Below, piece after piece: positions 50,154 to 59,834 of a stretch of 64,000 nucleotides of DNA. A program made the position numbers and the translations under genes. The notes beneath the pieces were generated by a model, which ran no database searches, was not told the origin of the DNA, and saw only the letters and a program-made list of their open reading frames with translations. The stretch comes from Lacihabitans soyangensis (GTDB taxonomy: Bacteria > Bacteroidota > Bacteroidia > Cytophagales > Spirosomataceae), in the NCBI RefSeq assembly GCF_024343775.1, contig NZ_RJUF01000174.1:1-64000 (forward strand), written 5' to 3'. Numbering within the stretch: position 1 is the stretch's first letter; the number at the start of each line of letters is the position of its first letter.

Positions 50154-52175
50154 TTATTTCAGTAATTTTAGAGCCTCTTGGGCTGTTTTCACTGGCAAAT
50201 GACAAGATTTGTCAACACAGACATAAATATTAATCTCTTTCGGATTGCCCATCCTTCCTTCAAATTCTGGAAGAATTGACGGTTTGTCCGCTCCAAAATA
50301 AATAACGTTAGGATTAAAATAGCTCATTTGAATTTCTGATACTATTTCTCGATGGCCTTGACCAAAAACCGTAATTTCGACTGGACTTGTCGACATTAAC
50401 AAACCGACATCCGTCCAGTTACTTAACCATTGCGGATCTTTAAGAGACAAAGGCTTTATTTTTGAAAAAATACTTTTTGCTAGCTCAGAATATGCTGAAT
50501 TATTTAGAAACCGGCCTAAAAAATAGAGATTTTTAATCATCATAGAGTTGGAGGCTGGAATCACATTATCAAAGATTTCCTTTTTTCGAGCAATTAATTT
50601 TTCTCCTTCAATATCCGTGAAATAAAACAATAATTCCTCTGGATCGAAAAAATTTGCCAAGGTATACTTCAAAAGGCTGTCGGCCTTAAAAAGCCACTTT
50701 TCTTCAAAACTGACTTGATAATATTGAATAAAAGCTTCAATTATGGCTGCATAATCATCTAGAAACGCTGGTATTTTCTTTACATCGTATTGATGCCAAA
50801 GCCCAAAAGCCTGAGCTCCGTCCACATTCCTGAATTCTGAAATCAGATACCTTTCAATAAATCGGATATTGTTCTCTATTAAATCCAGACCTACTCCAAA
50901 TGTTTTATAGGCTTCAATAAGACCAGTAAGCATCAATCCATTCCAACCACAAATTATTTTATTGTCCAAGCCAGGTCTAATTCTTGCCTTTCTATAATTC
51001 TCTAATTTTTTATGACAAGCTAATAAAAACTCCCAGTTCTTAGGTAAGGCTTCCAAATGCAAAACGTTGTTGCCATGTTCCCAATTACCTTCTTGTGAGA
51101 ATTCATAGCTCTGCTGAAATTCCTCAGAGTCTCTGCTCAATACCTCCGTAATTTCTTCACTTGTCCAAACATAATATTTGCCTTCTTCGCCCTCAGAATC
51201 AGCATCAAGGGCTGCATAAAAACCTCCCAACTCTGAAGTCATTTCGGTTTTTAGCCAGTTAATACTCAATTCTACCGCCCATTTATAGAGTTCAAAACTT
51301 TCGGTAAAAGCTTTTTTCGAACTAAAAAAAAGAAAAGTTTTGGTATATAAACTTAATAATTGGCCATTGTCATAAAGCATTTTTTCGAAGTGTGGAATTT
51401 TCCACCTTTCGTCCGTGGAGTATCTGGTCCAACCTCCGGCCAAATGGTCATAAATCCCTCCCAAAGCAATCCTATCCAATGTGTTTTGTAGTTGAACTAT
51501 TGTTTCAGCATTATTCAATTGATAAGACAAATTCAAGACTAAATTCCAAACACTGGGCATCGGAAACTTCGGGGCTCGGTTCATTCCACCTAACTCTCTA
51601 TCAAAGTCTTTCGATAGTTTTTGTTCTATATGATTCAGTTCTTCAGAATCGTAACGAAAAGCGGTTTGGTCATTTCCAAACAAATATTTTTCTGAGTCTT
51701 TGTTATTCAAACTTTGAGCAAAACCTTCTGCTGATTCTTCTAAGGCCTCTCGTTTTTCTTTGAAAGACTCTTGAATACCGTATAGGAGATTTATCCAGTT
51801 TTTTTTCGGAAAATAGGTACCTCCATAGAAAGGCTTTGTATTTGGCATTAAAAATACATTCAGCGGCCAACCACCTCTAAGCCCCATATTCTGAAGGGCT
51901 TCCATATAAATACCGTCGATATCAGGTCTTTCCTCTCTATCGACTTTTATATTTACAAAAAAGGTATTCATAACTTTAGCTACTTCATCATTTTCAAATG
52001 ATTCATGCTCCATAACATGGCACCAATGACAAGCCGAGTAACCGATGCTAAGAATTATTACTTTATCTTCATCCAAAGCCTTTTGTAAGGCTTCTTGGCC
52101 CCAAGGATGCCAATCAACCGGATTGTTTTTATGCTGGAGAAGGTATGGACTCGTTTCCTTTGCTAAATGGTTCAT
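50154..52175 (-). CDS. Thioredoxin-domain protein of the YyaL/SSP411 family
   Basis: 673 aa. [20 protein letters not shown] and [20 protein letters not shown] are diagnostic; the CHWCH motif (about residues 48-52) is the thioredoxin-like site, followed by [13 protein letters not shown]. The remainder is an alpha/alpha toroid (six-hairpin) domain. Function of the family is not established. The start overlaps the T9SS gene stop by 4 bp, and pxpB follows, so it is part of a longer leftward operon. Confidence 0.9.
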   Translation of the reverse strand: MNHLAKETSPYLLQHKNNPVDWHPWGQEALQKALDEDKVIILSIGYSACHWCHVMEHESFENDEVAKVMNTFFVNIKVDREERPDIDGIYMEALQNMGLRGGWPLNVFLMPNTKPFYGGTYFPKKNWINLLYGIQESFKEKREALEESAEGFAQSLNNKDSEKYLFGNDQTAFRYDSEELNHIEQKLSKDFDRELGGMNRAPKFPMPSVWNLVLNLSYQLNNAETIVQLQNTLDRIALGGIYDHLAGGWTRYSTDERWKIPHFEKMLYDNGQLLSLYTKTFLFFSSKKAFTESFELYKWAVELSINWLKTEMTSELGGFYAALDADSEGEEGKYYVWTSEEITEVLSRDSEEFQQSYEFSQEGNWEHGNNVLHLEALPKNWEFLLACHKKLENYRKARIRPGLDNKIICGWNGLMLTGLIEAYKTFGVGLDLIENNIRFIERYLISEFRNVDGAQAFGLWHQYDVKKIPAFLDDYAAIIEAFIQYYQVSFEEKWLFKADSLLKYTLANFFDPEELLFYFTDIEGEKLIARKKEIFDNVIPASNSMMIKNLYFLGRFLNNSAYSELAKSIFSKIKPLSLKDPQWLSNWTDVGLLMSTSPVEITVFGQGHREIVSEIQMSYFNPNVIYFGADKPSILPEFEGRMGNPKEINIYVCVDKSCHLPVKTAQEALKLLK

Positions 52176-53836
52176 TGAGCTATAATTATTTTCTTCGAAA
52201 TTACGGAGTTGTCATCTTGAATACTCACGATGATTTCAGAGGTATTAAAATCTGAAACATTTATTAATTTATCAAAAACCTGTTCTTTGGACTCAACTTC
52301 TTCATTGTAAAGTGATTTACCAAGGATATCCGTAATTTTCAATCTAAACTTTGTAGCCGATTTTAACCCCAATTGTATTCTTATTTGATCAGATGTTGGG
52401 TTCGGAAAGCAACTTAAGTCTGTAAAGTTTATATTTGGCTCTGTACCGGTCGGAAGCGAAAGATCAAATTGACAAAGAAAAACTTCAAAACCTTTAAGCG
52501 TAATTTCTTTGTTAAAATTCCCATAATTAACCAATACTTTCACCTCTTCAGTTTCAGATTTGGCGTTCGGATTATGGGCCACCACCAACAATTTATTATC
52601 TTTAAAAACCCCTCTCCAAATCGGTTTCTTGGTTTCGTTGTATTCTCTTGCAGATATTGTCTCTATGAGTTTATAATCACCTTCAAACATGTTTTTAAAC
52701 TTCGACAGTCTATACAAACCCTTCGTAAAGTACTCATAATTTGACATATCATTTTCAGTTATGGTTGGATCCTCCCACAACCATAAGCCTTTGGCACCGG
52801 CAAAAAACGGAAAAATAGCCATGGATTCTGCCATCCATGGTTTTATATTTTTTAGCACAAATTCTTTGTTGAAACTGTATTTTCCCCATACAAAAACCAT
52901 TTGATCTTTGGAGGTCCAGGCCCTATTGGCTTCAATTTGAAACAATAAATACGACAAATACTCACCCGCAAAAGGATGTGGATAGTCGTAATAAAAATAT
53001 GCTGAGGGAGTCATGAAAGTCTGGGTGTTGTAAGCTAAACCACCCACCTGGTTCTTATCAAAATCGTAACATACATAGTTTACCGCAGATTTATCTGTTT
53101 TCCAAGCATCCCAAGACCTTCCCTGAATATTTATGAATGTATTGAGAATGGGGGCATCAGAATAGGAACTAATATTTTGAGCGGTAATTTTCCCCTTATC
53201 CAGCATATACTGCATGGCTTTCCCGTACAAATCCTGAATTCCACGTTTGTATTGTTCAATAAACTGTTGATTGGATAAATTCCTAATTTGTTGGGGAACC
53301 ACGCTTGAATTCTTCAAAACCAAAATTGAGTCGTCCGACTTTAGCTGTGTTTCCACATCAAAAACATAAATATCTGCCGCGATTCTATCTTTACCATTCG
53401 TTTCTCCGATTATTCTTGTGATTTCTGTGTCCCAATATCTCTGATATACGCTAAAATCGTTGTTAAAAGGTGATTTGTGTGTCATCCAAGGTTGACCAGG
53501 ATTGGAATATGCAACGCTATATTGTATAAACGCCCTATTTTTCTCGGGAATGAGGTGAATCAAATTTGGATTGGAAAGATGGGTAAAGCCTCGCTTAAAC
53601 ATGAGCTCAGTACTTACAAATCTCGAGGGACCGCCATAGACTATTTTAAACGGCAAATCAAACTCTGGAAACTGCAACCAATTGATTCCATTGCCCGGTT
53701 GAGAGGGTTTAAAGTCGAAATCCAGTGTTTGTGGGCAGGCCTGAGAAAAGGCGGAAATTGAAAAAAGACTAAAAATAAATATATAAAATTGCCTATTAAT
53801 ATATCCTAAATATTTCTTTCCTAAATTTGTAGGCAT
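52172..53836 (-). CDS. T9SS-exported protein of unknown function
   Basis: 554 aa. Signal peptide ending in SISAFSQA. The large central region carries [20 protein letters not shown] and [20 protein letters not shown], which hints at a glycoside-hydrolase-like barrel but is not identified. The C-terminal 75 residues ([20 protein letters not shown], then [12 protein letters not shown] and ISKKIIIAQ) are a type A T9SS sorting domain, so the protein should be cell-surface or secreted. It is the first gene of the operon with the YyaL-type and pxp genes. Confidence 0.8.
   Translation of the reverse strand: MPTNLGKKYLGYINRQFYIFIFSLFSISAFSQACPQTLDFDFKPSQPGNGINWLQFPEFDLPFKIVYGGPSRFVSTELMFKRGFTHLSNPNLIHLIPEKNRAFIQYSVAYSNPGQPWMTHKSPFNNDFSVYQRYWDTEITRIIGETNGKDRIAADIYVFDVETQLKSDDSILVLKNSSVVPQQIRNLSNQQFIEQYKRGIQDLYGKAMQYMLDKGKITAQNISSYSDAPILNTFINIQGRSWDAWKTDKSAVNYVCYDFDKNQVGGLAYNTQTFMTPSAYFYYDYPHPFAGEYLSYLLFQIEANRAWTSKDQMVFVWGKYSFNKEFVLKNIKPWMAESMAIFPFFAGAKGLWLWEDPTITENDMSNYEYFTKGLYRLSKFKNMFEGDYKLIETISAREYNETKKPIWRGVFKDNKLLVVAHNPNAKSETEEVKVLVNYGNFNKEITLKGFEVFLCQFDLSLPTGTEPNINFTDLSCFPNPTSDQIRIQLGLKSATKFRLKITDILGKSLYNEEVESKEQVFDKLINVSDFNTSEIIVSIQDDNSVISKKIIIAQ
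53822..53829 (+). promoter_or_regulatory. Bacteroidota -7 box (TAAATTTG) for the lipocalin-like lipoprotein gene
   Basis: TAAATTTG on + , 43 nt before the ATG at 53873, located inside the first codons of the divergent T9SS gene. Confidence 0.4.
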
Positions 53837-53853
53837 TCTAATTCGTTTTATTA

Positions 53854-53861
53854 CAAAATTA
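53854..53861 (-). promoter_or_regulatory. Bacteroidota -7 box (TAATTTTG) for the T9SS/YyaL/pxp unit
   Basis: TAATTTTG on - , 18 nt before the ATG at 53836. Confidence 0.5.
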
Positions 53862-53872
53862 ATTCAAAAAAA

Positions 53873-54319
53873 ATGAAAAAAGTTTTAATAATCGCAATTG
53901 TTGTTTTCATTTCTTTAGCTTGTAAGGAAGACAAAGTAGAACCCACCAACCTAAGTCAATCGGAATTACTATCTTTAAATAGCTGGCAATTAAGTAGATA
54001 CATTAACACAAGTGGCAAAACATTAAGCAATTCTGAACTGAACATTTCTGCCGTGGCATTGTATGGTCTACAGTTTGAATTCAGAGCCGATAAAGAGACC
54101 AGAGCCGTTGATAAAATCACAAAAACCATACTCAATAGAGGCACCTGGGATTTAATATCAGGAGAAACAGTATTAGACATAAACATCACCAGTTTCAAAG
54201 GCCAATTTAAGATAGTTACGCTCTCTAAAGGTAAATTAACTTTACAAGCGAGTACCGGAAACTTCCTTTCTGGGGTGGGCTCTGAAATAAACATGGAATT
54301 TACAGAGTCAAAAAACTGA
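53873..54319 (+). CDS. Lipocalin-like lipoprotein, hypothetical
   Basis: 148 aa. Lipobox FISLAC (about residues 12-17). After it NSWQLSRYINTSGKTLSNSE and GLQFEFRADKETRAVDKITK, then RGTWDLISGETVLDIN read like a lipocalin-type beta-barrel seen in many Bacteroidota lipoproteins. Function unknown. Confidence 0.55.
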   Translation: MKKVLIIAIVVFISLACKEDKVEPTNLSQSELLSLNSWQLSRYINTSGKTLSNSELNISAVALYGLQFEFRADKETRAVDKITKTILNRGTWDLISGETVLDINITSFKGQFKIVTLSKGKLTLQASTGNFLSGVGSEINMEFTESKN

Positions 54320-54357
54320 GTTCTTATCCGATAAAAAACGTTAGCCCGAAAATCATA

Positions 54358-55836
54358 ATGAGCCTCAATACTGATCATATTAAACTGATATTTGGCCTAA
54401 AACTTAAACAATTACGCCAAGAAAAGGGATTTTCTTTGCAGGACCTGTCGAACATGTCGGGTCTGTCGATGTCGTATATCAACGAAATAGAAAAAGGCAA
54501 AAAATACCCCAAAACAGACAAAATATCGGCATTAGCAGAGGCACTGGGAATAGAATATGATAGTTTGGTTTCGCTAAAGTTGAACAAAAAGCTACAGCCA
54601 ATCTCCAACTTACTAAAGTCAAATTTCCTAACCGAAATACCGTTTGATTTTTTTGGAATTGACCCTGCCAACCTATTAGAAATGCTCTCTGACGCACCTA
54701 CTAAGCTGAGTGCTTTTATAAATACCATCATAAAAATTGGTAAAAGCTATAGTATGAGTGTAGAGCAGTTCTATTTCGCAGTACTCCGCTCCTACCAAGA
54801 AATGCATAACAATTACTTTCCAGAACTTGAGCAAATAGCTGAGGATTTCTTGAAAAATAATAAAATTGCAGAGGATACTGTTGTTGACGAATTCTACTTA
54901 TCCAACTTACTATCAGACAAATACGGAATAATCATTGAATTCTTTGACGAGAAAGATTACCCGATTTTGGGTTCAATAAGATCTGTTTTTGTTCCAAAAT
55001 CAAAAAAACTCCTTATAAATAAAAGAATATCTTCTGATCAAAGGGCATTTACCCTTGCTAGAGAGTTGGGCTTTATTCACATGAATCTAAAGATGAGACC
55101 AATGACCTCATCTTGGATTCAAGTAAATTCTTTTGAGGAGGTCTTCAATAATTTTCAAGCTTCTTATTTCGCTGGGGCCATTTTGATTAAGAAAGATCCA
55201 CTGGTTCAAAGTTTAAAACAACTTTTTTCTCAAGAAAAATTCTCAGAGAAAAAACTAATCGAGATAATCCAGAAATTTCAAACGACGCCAGAGACTCTAC
55301 TACACAGAATTTTCAGCATTCTGCCTGATTGTTTTGATATTGACAAGTTATTTTTCCTCAGATTCGAGGCTCCAGTAGGCTCAAAAGACTACTTTTTAAC
55401 AAAAGAGCTTCATCTTTCGAAACTACATGACCCTCAGGAGAGCAAAAACGAAAATTACTGTCGACGCTGGGTATCTTTAAAAATACTGGATGATTTATCG
55501 TCTTTGCAAAAAAACAAAAAGGAGGATTTAATTGTACAGGCTCAAGTATCTGACTACGAAGATGCTGGTAATCAATACTTTGTAATTTCAATCGCAAGAC
55601 CCCTAAATATTCTAGAAAGCACCAACGTAAGTGTAAGCATTGGTTTTGAAATTTCTCCAGAAGTAAGTCAAAAAATTGCATTCCTCAACGACAGCAAAGT
55701 AAAACACCAAAAGGTTAATCAAACGTGCGAGAAATGCTCAATTTTCGACTGTAAAGAACGTGTTGCCGCACCAACCATTCTTCAGAAGAAAAGACAAATC
55801 AAGCTGATGAAAGAAGCAATTGCCAACCTCAACTAA
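54358..55836 (+). CDS. XRE regulator with degenerate IrrE-like peptidase domain
   Basis: 492 aa. N-terminal XRE helix-turn-helix (residues about 12-65: LRQEKGFSLQDLSNMSGLSM, SYINEIEKGKKYP). A linker leads to an ImmA/IrrE-like region where FTLARELGFIHMN has R235 and F239 in place of the two His of HExxH, so the peptidase site is lost. The end carries CEKCSIFDCKERVAAP, like DUF2083 regulators of short-chain fatty-acyl-CoA genes. A ligand-sensing regulator is inferred. Three bp separate its stop from that of the Nfu gene. Confidence 0.78.
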   Translation: MSLNTDHIKLIFGLKLKQLRQEKGFSLQDLSNMSGLSMSYINEIEKGKKYPKTDKISALAEALGIEYDSLVSLKLNKKLQPISNLLKSNFLTEIPFDFFGIDPANLLEMLSDAPTKLSAFINTIIKIGKSYSMSVEQFYFAVLRSYQEMHNNYFPELEQIAEDFLKNNKIAEDTVVDEFYLSNLLSDKYGIIIEFFDEKDYPILGSIRSVFVPKSKKLLINKRISSDQRAFTLARELGFIHMNLKMRPMTSSWIQVNSFEEVFNNFQASYFAGAILIKKDPLVQSLKQLFSQEKFSEKKLIEIIQKFQTTPETLLHRIFSILPDCFDIDKLFFLRFEAPVGSKDYFLTKELHLSKLHDPQESKNENYCRRWVSLKILDDLSSLQKNKKEDLIVQAQVSDYEDAGNQYFVISIARPLNILESTNVSVSIGFEISPEVSQKIAFLNDSKVKHQKVNQTCEKCSIFDCKERVAAPTILQKKRQIKLMKEAIANLN

Positions 55837-55839
55837 ATC

Positions 55840-56436
55840 TTAGATTTCTTCAGCTTCGACAAGTTTGACCTCAGGAACCATAGAAGTTAGCAAACGCTCA
55901 ATGCCTGATTTTAAGGTAATAGTGGCAGAAGGACAACCACTGCATGACCCTTGCAAATAAACCTTGACAAGGCCAGATTCCTCGTCAAACGATGAAAAAT
56001 TGATTGCCCCACCGTCAGATTCAACTGCCGGGCGAACGTACTGATCAAGTGTAGCTTTTATTTTGGCAACGATTGTAGAATCATTGGCATCAACGATCAA
56101 AGTGTTTGAATCAATTGTTTTTTGGGCAAAAACAGAGTTGTTTTCATCAAAAAATATCTTTAAGAATTTTTTGAGGTCGAAAAGACACTCTTCCCATTCA
56201 ATATCTGAGTCTTTGGTGATGGTTATAAAGTTGGAAGATAAAAATACTCTTTGCACAAAATGAAATTGGAAAATATCAGAGGCCAAAGGAGATGCCTTTG
56301 CTTCATCCAAGGTAGAGGCCATGTCTGGATAGTCAAAAGACAAACCTTCGGGTACAATTTCAAAATTTAGCACAAACTTCATTGAGTTAGGATTGGGACT
56401 CAATTCAGTGTAAATCATCGTATTTCTCTTCAACAT
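55840..56436 (-). CDS. Nfu/NifU-family iron-sulfur scaffold protein
   Basis: 198 aa. N-terminal Nfu domain (YTELSPNPNSMKFVLNFEIV) and C-terminal NifU-like domain with the cluster-binding GSCSGCPSATITLK (CxxC near residue 170). Carries 4Fe-4S clusters to target enzymes. Start may be 56436 or the ATG at 56418 (MIYTELSPN), the latter closer to the conserved start. Tail to tail with the XRE regulator. Confidence 0.9.
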   Translation of the reverse strand: MLKRNTMIYTELSPNPNSMKFVLNFEIVPEGLSFDYPDMASTLDEAKASPLASDIFQFHFVQRVFLSSNFITITKDSDIEWEECLFDLKKFLKIFFDENNSVFAQKTIDSNTLIVDANDSTIVAKIKATLDQYVRPAVESDGGAINFSSFDEESGLVKVYLQGSCSGCPSATITLKSGIERLLTSMVPEVKLVEAEEI

Positions 56437-56502
56437 GTTTATTCTTTTTTACTAACCTTTAAAACACCAGTTTGATAGATTAAGTTTGATTTTTAGGCAT
56501 AA

Positions 56503-56525
56503 AAAAAGAGGCTGAGCCTCTTTTT
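56503..56525 (-). terminator. Rho-independent terminator after rpmA
   Basis: Perfect 10-bp stem AAAAAGAGGC (56503-56512) / GCCTCTTTTT (56516-56525) with a 3-nt loop; T run on the leftward strand. Sits between rpmA and the Nfu gene. Confidence 0.85.
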
Positions 56526-56545
56526 AATGAATTTCTTTTCGGAAA

Positions 56546-56812
56546 TTAAGCTTCCACTGGTGCTGGAAGCACGTGAACGAAAGATTTGCCGTCGCGACCT
56601 TTCTTGAAAGTCACTAAGCCATCTGTCAAAGCAAACAAAGTATGATCACGACCTAAGCCAACATTTTGACCTGGGTTGTGCTTTGTTCCACGCTGACGAA
56701 CGATGATGTTACCAGCAATAGCTGACTGACCACCATACAATTTCACGCCTAAACGCTTGCTTTCTGATTCACGACCGTTTCTAGAACTACCGACTCCTTT
56801 CTTATGTGCCAT
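56546..56812 (-). CDS. rpmA: 50S ribosomal protein L27
   Basis: 88 aa. [20 protein letters not shown] and [19 protein letters not shown] are L27 signatures; begins directly at MAHKKG without a propeptide. L27 sits at the peptidyl-transferase centre. 29 bp after rplU, same operon. Confidence 0.97.
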   Translation of the reverse strand: MAHKKGVGSSRNGRESESKRLGVKLYGGQSAIAGNIIVRQRGTKHNPGQNVGLGRDHTLFALTDGLVTFKKGRDGKSFVHVLPAPVEA

Positions 56813-56841
56813 CGTCTTTTAATGTTTTAAATATTAATTAA

Positions 56842-57156
56842 TTAAGCTGCAATTATTTCGTCAATCTGAATCTTTGTCAACGACTGACGGTGTCCATTTT
56901 GCTTCTGATAACCTTTACGTCTTTTTTTCTTGAAAACGATGACTTTCTCACCTTTCAAGTGTTCAATGATTGTGCATTTTACGGTTGCACCTGCCACGGT
57001 TGGAGCTCCTACTGAAACTGCACCGCCATTATCAACAAGGAGCACCTTGTCAAAAACAAGCTCAGCGTTCGTTTCTCCCGCCAAACGGTGGGTATAAATG
57101 AAACGACCCTTTTCAACTTTAAACTGCTGGCCTGCTATCTCTACGATTGCGTACAT
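56842..57156 (-). CDS. rplU: 50S ribosomal protein L21
   Basis: 104 aa. [20 protein letters not shown] and [20 protein letters not shown] are L21 signatures. Binds 23S rRNA. First gene of the rplU-rpmA operon, preceded by a promoter nearly identical to that of rpsT. Confidence 0.97.
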   Translation of the reverse strand: MYAIVEIAGQQFKVEKGRFIYTHRLAGETNAELVFDKVLLVDNGGAVSVGAPTVAGATVKCTIIEHLKGEKVIVFKKKRRKGYQKQNGHRQSLTKIQIDEIIAA

Positions 57157-57187
57157 CTTAGCTAAATTTAAATGATAATAAAAAAAT

Positions 57188-57214
57188 TGGAGTGCAAAAT
57201 TAAGATTTTATTTC
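57188..57214 (-). promoter_or_regulatory. rplU-rpmA promoter, 27-bp block shared with rpsT
   Basis: Contains TAATTTTG on the - strand (57195-57202), then GCACTCCA; one mismatch from 39414-39440. ATG lies 32 nt downstream of the block. Confidence 0.7.
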
Positions 57215-57264
57215 TAATAAACAAACTGAAACGCAAATAAAACCCTCATTTCACTGCAAAAAAC

Positions 57265-58335
57265 TTACTTTTCCCAATTTTCAAAAATGATTTCGCTTAT
57301 CTTCTCGCATCCAGCATCCGAAAAATGCATATCGTCAAAAAAGTATTTACTGTCCTTAGGCAAAAGTTTTGCCAAATCAATCATCTGTATTTGTGACTCG
57401 GTGCATACCTGACGAAGCGTTTGGTTATAAGGCTCGAGCTTTTGACTATACTGCAGCCCACTAAAAATATAAACCTGATATTTCGCCAAATCTAACCCGG
57501 TGGTTGGGTCGATACCTTCACCAAAAAGTAGAGGTTGCGTCAAAAAAACTGGCTTTACATTATTGGATTTGCAAATATTTATGATTTCCAGAATCCTTTT
57601 TTTGTAGCCCTCCTGGGCATTTTTATGCTTCTTGAGAATCTCATCCATCTCATTTTGAGGCAGAGATTTCAACTCCTTTTGAGACTCTAAATGCCACTCA
57701 GCATTGTCCTTAACCCCTAATTTAAAGGCCTGATAACTTCTGTAAAATGAATGCAGTAAATTAACAAGTCTAGAATATTCTTCAATTTGAAGTACGAAGT
57801 ACTCCATGTTTTTTTCAACTAACTTACTGTCAAAACTATTTCCGCCGTTGTCAGTAGTGGCCAAATCGTTAATTCCAATCAAAAAAAAGGCATAATCGGG
57901 TTTCAACTGAGCTAGGTAGCCATTTAACAATGAAATATGACCAACAGTAGAATGTCCGTTTAGTCCGGCATTATTGACCAAAAAATTGGGTCCCAGTTTC
58001 TGTGAAAGCAAATAGGGCCAATGTTTTTTATCATCTATGTAGAAACATTCAGTTGTACTGCCACCAACAAAAAGCATTTTGGTCCTTTTAGAACTTAAAT
58101 CCCACTCCTCGCCTCTAAAACCTATAGAATTTTTAGTATGAACCGCATTTTTTGAAATCTTGGTGAATTTTTCGTTTGGCAGATTATATTGTTGATTTTT
58201 GGGTAAAACGATGTTGTTGCCTTTAAGTCTTACAGGCACTGGCGAGAAAAAACGAAGGAATATCTCTAAACCAATACCTACAATTATCAAAACATAAAGT
58301 AAGTAGGTTAATTTAGAGAAAATATTTTTAAGCAT
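57265..58335 (-). CDS. Membrane-anchored SGNH/GDSL hydrolase
   Basis: 356 aa. One N-terminal transmembrane helix (LTYLLYVLIIVGIGLEIFL), then SGNH blocks: MLFVGGSTTECFY (nucleophile Ser in GGST), FFLIGINDLATTDN (Asn-Asp of block III) and DDMHFSDAG (Asp-x-x-His). Acts on the periplasmic face, possibly as an esterase or acyltransferase on surface glycans. Located at the left edge of the glycan locus. Confidence 0.8.
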   Translation of the reverse strand: MLKNIFSKLTYLLYVLIIVGIGLEIFLRFFSPVPVRLKGNNIVLPKNQQYNLPNEKFTKISKNAVHTKNSIGFRGEEWDLSSKRTKMLFVGGSTTECFYIDDKKHWPYLLSQKLGPNFLVNNAGLNGHSTVGHISLLNGYLAQLKPDYAFFLIGINDLATTDNGGNSFDSKLVEKNMEYFVLQIEEYSRLVNLLHSFYRSYQAFKLGVKDNAEWHLESQKELKSLPQNEMDEILKKHKNAQEGYKKRILEIINICKSNNVKPVFLTQPLLFGEGIDPTTGLDLAKYQVYIFSGLQYSQKLEPYNQTLRQVCTESQIQMIDLAKLLPKDSKYFFDDMHFSDAGCEKISEIIFENWEK

Positions 58336-58507
58336 TGAGATTCTGTTTGAAAACCAGTAGAATATTAACTAAGCAAAGTAAAGTTTCCGAAAATTTAAAA
58401 CCTTAGAAAACCTTCACAAAGATAGCAAATGGAGTCCGTTATTTCTAAAAACCGATAATTTGAACGGACGACATTCAAAAAAACTAAGTCAAAACAGAAA
58501 TATGTAG

Positions 58508-58515
58508 TAATTTTG
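58508..58515 (+). promoter_or_regulatory. Bacteroidota -7 box (TAATTTTG) for the GT-C-like gene
   Basis: TAATTTTG, 47 nt before the ATG at 58563. Confidence 0.5.
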
Positions 58516-58562
58516 AGGGGATTTTTATTTTTTGAGAAAGCAACGGGCTTCAAATATTCTTT

Positions 58563-59834
58563 ATGATTTCGAAAACCAAACTTGTGGTATTTACCCTACT
58601 CTATATTTGCTTGGGGACAATTTTTATACATTGCGTTTACTTAAAGGACTGGAATCACTCCATTTTTGAGATTAGTTTTAACTTTGGCGACGTTGTAGAA
58701 AACATTATCAAACACAACAAATTTGAAGGCCGATATGCCGACAATATTTCGATTGAATTCAGGGCTCATCGCCTTCCTGCTATTCCTTATTTTATAGCAT
58801 ATTTGAGCAAGATATTTGGTACGGAGAAAATATTGTTTGTCACACTTCTTAAAAACCTGGTTCTCTCCCTTTTCTGGATTCCTGTTTTACATGAAGGTAT
58901 TAACAAACGAAACATCAGGCCACTGCACAAAATAATTTTGGCGGTTTTTCTTTTGAGTTTCCCTCAGATTTTTCTTCATGGATTACAAATCGATTTAGAA
59001 GAATCTTATATCATTCCGATACTGGCCTACTATTGGTTTTTGGTGATTAATGATAAACCATTTACAAAATGGCAGAAGGTTTATTTCGTAGTCTTACCAT
59101 CTCTTCTGTTTTTCTCGAAAAATACATTTCTTTATATTATACCTATTTTATCCACCATTATACTTCTTACCGATATAAAAAAGGCCAAGCTAATTTTTGT
59201 AAGTATTTTATTATTAGGCATTTCGACATATTCACTTGCAAGCTTTAATTTAAAGAACTCCGGAAGATTCACTTTGAAATATTCTTTGGAGTGGTTTAAT
59301 ATTTATAAAGGAAACAACGAACTTACAGCTAATTTTTACCCCAAATACTCTTTGGATATTTTAGACTATTTTGACTACTACAAAATACCAGAAAGCGTGA
59401 AGACGGAATGGGAATTTAATGAGTTTTTTAAGGAAAAAACGGTTAAATATTATGAGGGAAATCTGGACAAAATCATAGCATTTCTACCTACAAAAATTTT
59501 GACAATTTGGTTTGATATAAGGCCGAACGGGATATTTCCACAAAATGAAGACAGCCATTATTCACCAATAAAAATTCTCGGCATGGCTTACATGCTGATT
59601 TTCAGAACATTGCAGTGGTTTTGTTTGATTAATTTATTTCTAAAACTTTTTGGCAAAAAAAGAAAGAAATACGCTTCCTTAAGCCTAAAGTATATCAGTC
59701 TGATTGGTCTTTACTTTATTCCATACACCATTGCATTCGGATTTGAACGCCATTTGTTGCCTGTCATCATACCAACTATTTTAACTTTGATTGCGATTTT
59801 AGAGAAAAAAACAAACCTAAGTGGTTCAAAATAA
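58563..59834 (+). CDS. Polytopic membrane protein, GT-C glycosyltransferase-like
   Basis: 423 aa with about 9-10 hydrophobic helices and a first periplasmic loop containing FEGRYADNISIEFRAHRLPA. Overall layout (helix 1, acidic loop, many helices, YLSKIFGTEKILF) resembles lipid-linked-sugar-dependent GT-C transferases or PMT-like proteins; the family assignment is inference. It sits between an SGNH hydrolase and GT4 genes and overlaps the convergent GT4 stop by 9 bp. Confidence 0.55.
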   Translation: MISKTKLVVFTLLYICLGTIFIHCVYLKDWNHSIFEISFNFGDVVENIIKHNKFEGRYADNISIEFRAHRLPAIPYFIAYLSKIFGTEKILFVTLLKNLVLSLFWIPVLHEGINKRNIRPLHKIILAVFLLSFPQIFLHGLQIDLEESYIIPILAYYWFLVINDKPFTKWQKVYFVVLPSLLFFSKNTFLYIIPILSTIILLTDIKKAKLIFVSILLLGISTYSLASFNLKNSGRFTLKYSLEWFNIYKGNNELTANFYPKYSLDILDYFDYYKIPESVKTEWEFNEFFKEKTVKYYEGNLDKIIAFLPTKILTIWFDIRPNGIFPQNEDSHYSPIKILGMAYMLIFRTLQWFCLINLFLKLFGKKRKKYASLSLKYISLIGLYFIPYTIAFGFERHLLPVIIPTILTLIAILEKKTNLSGSK

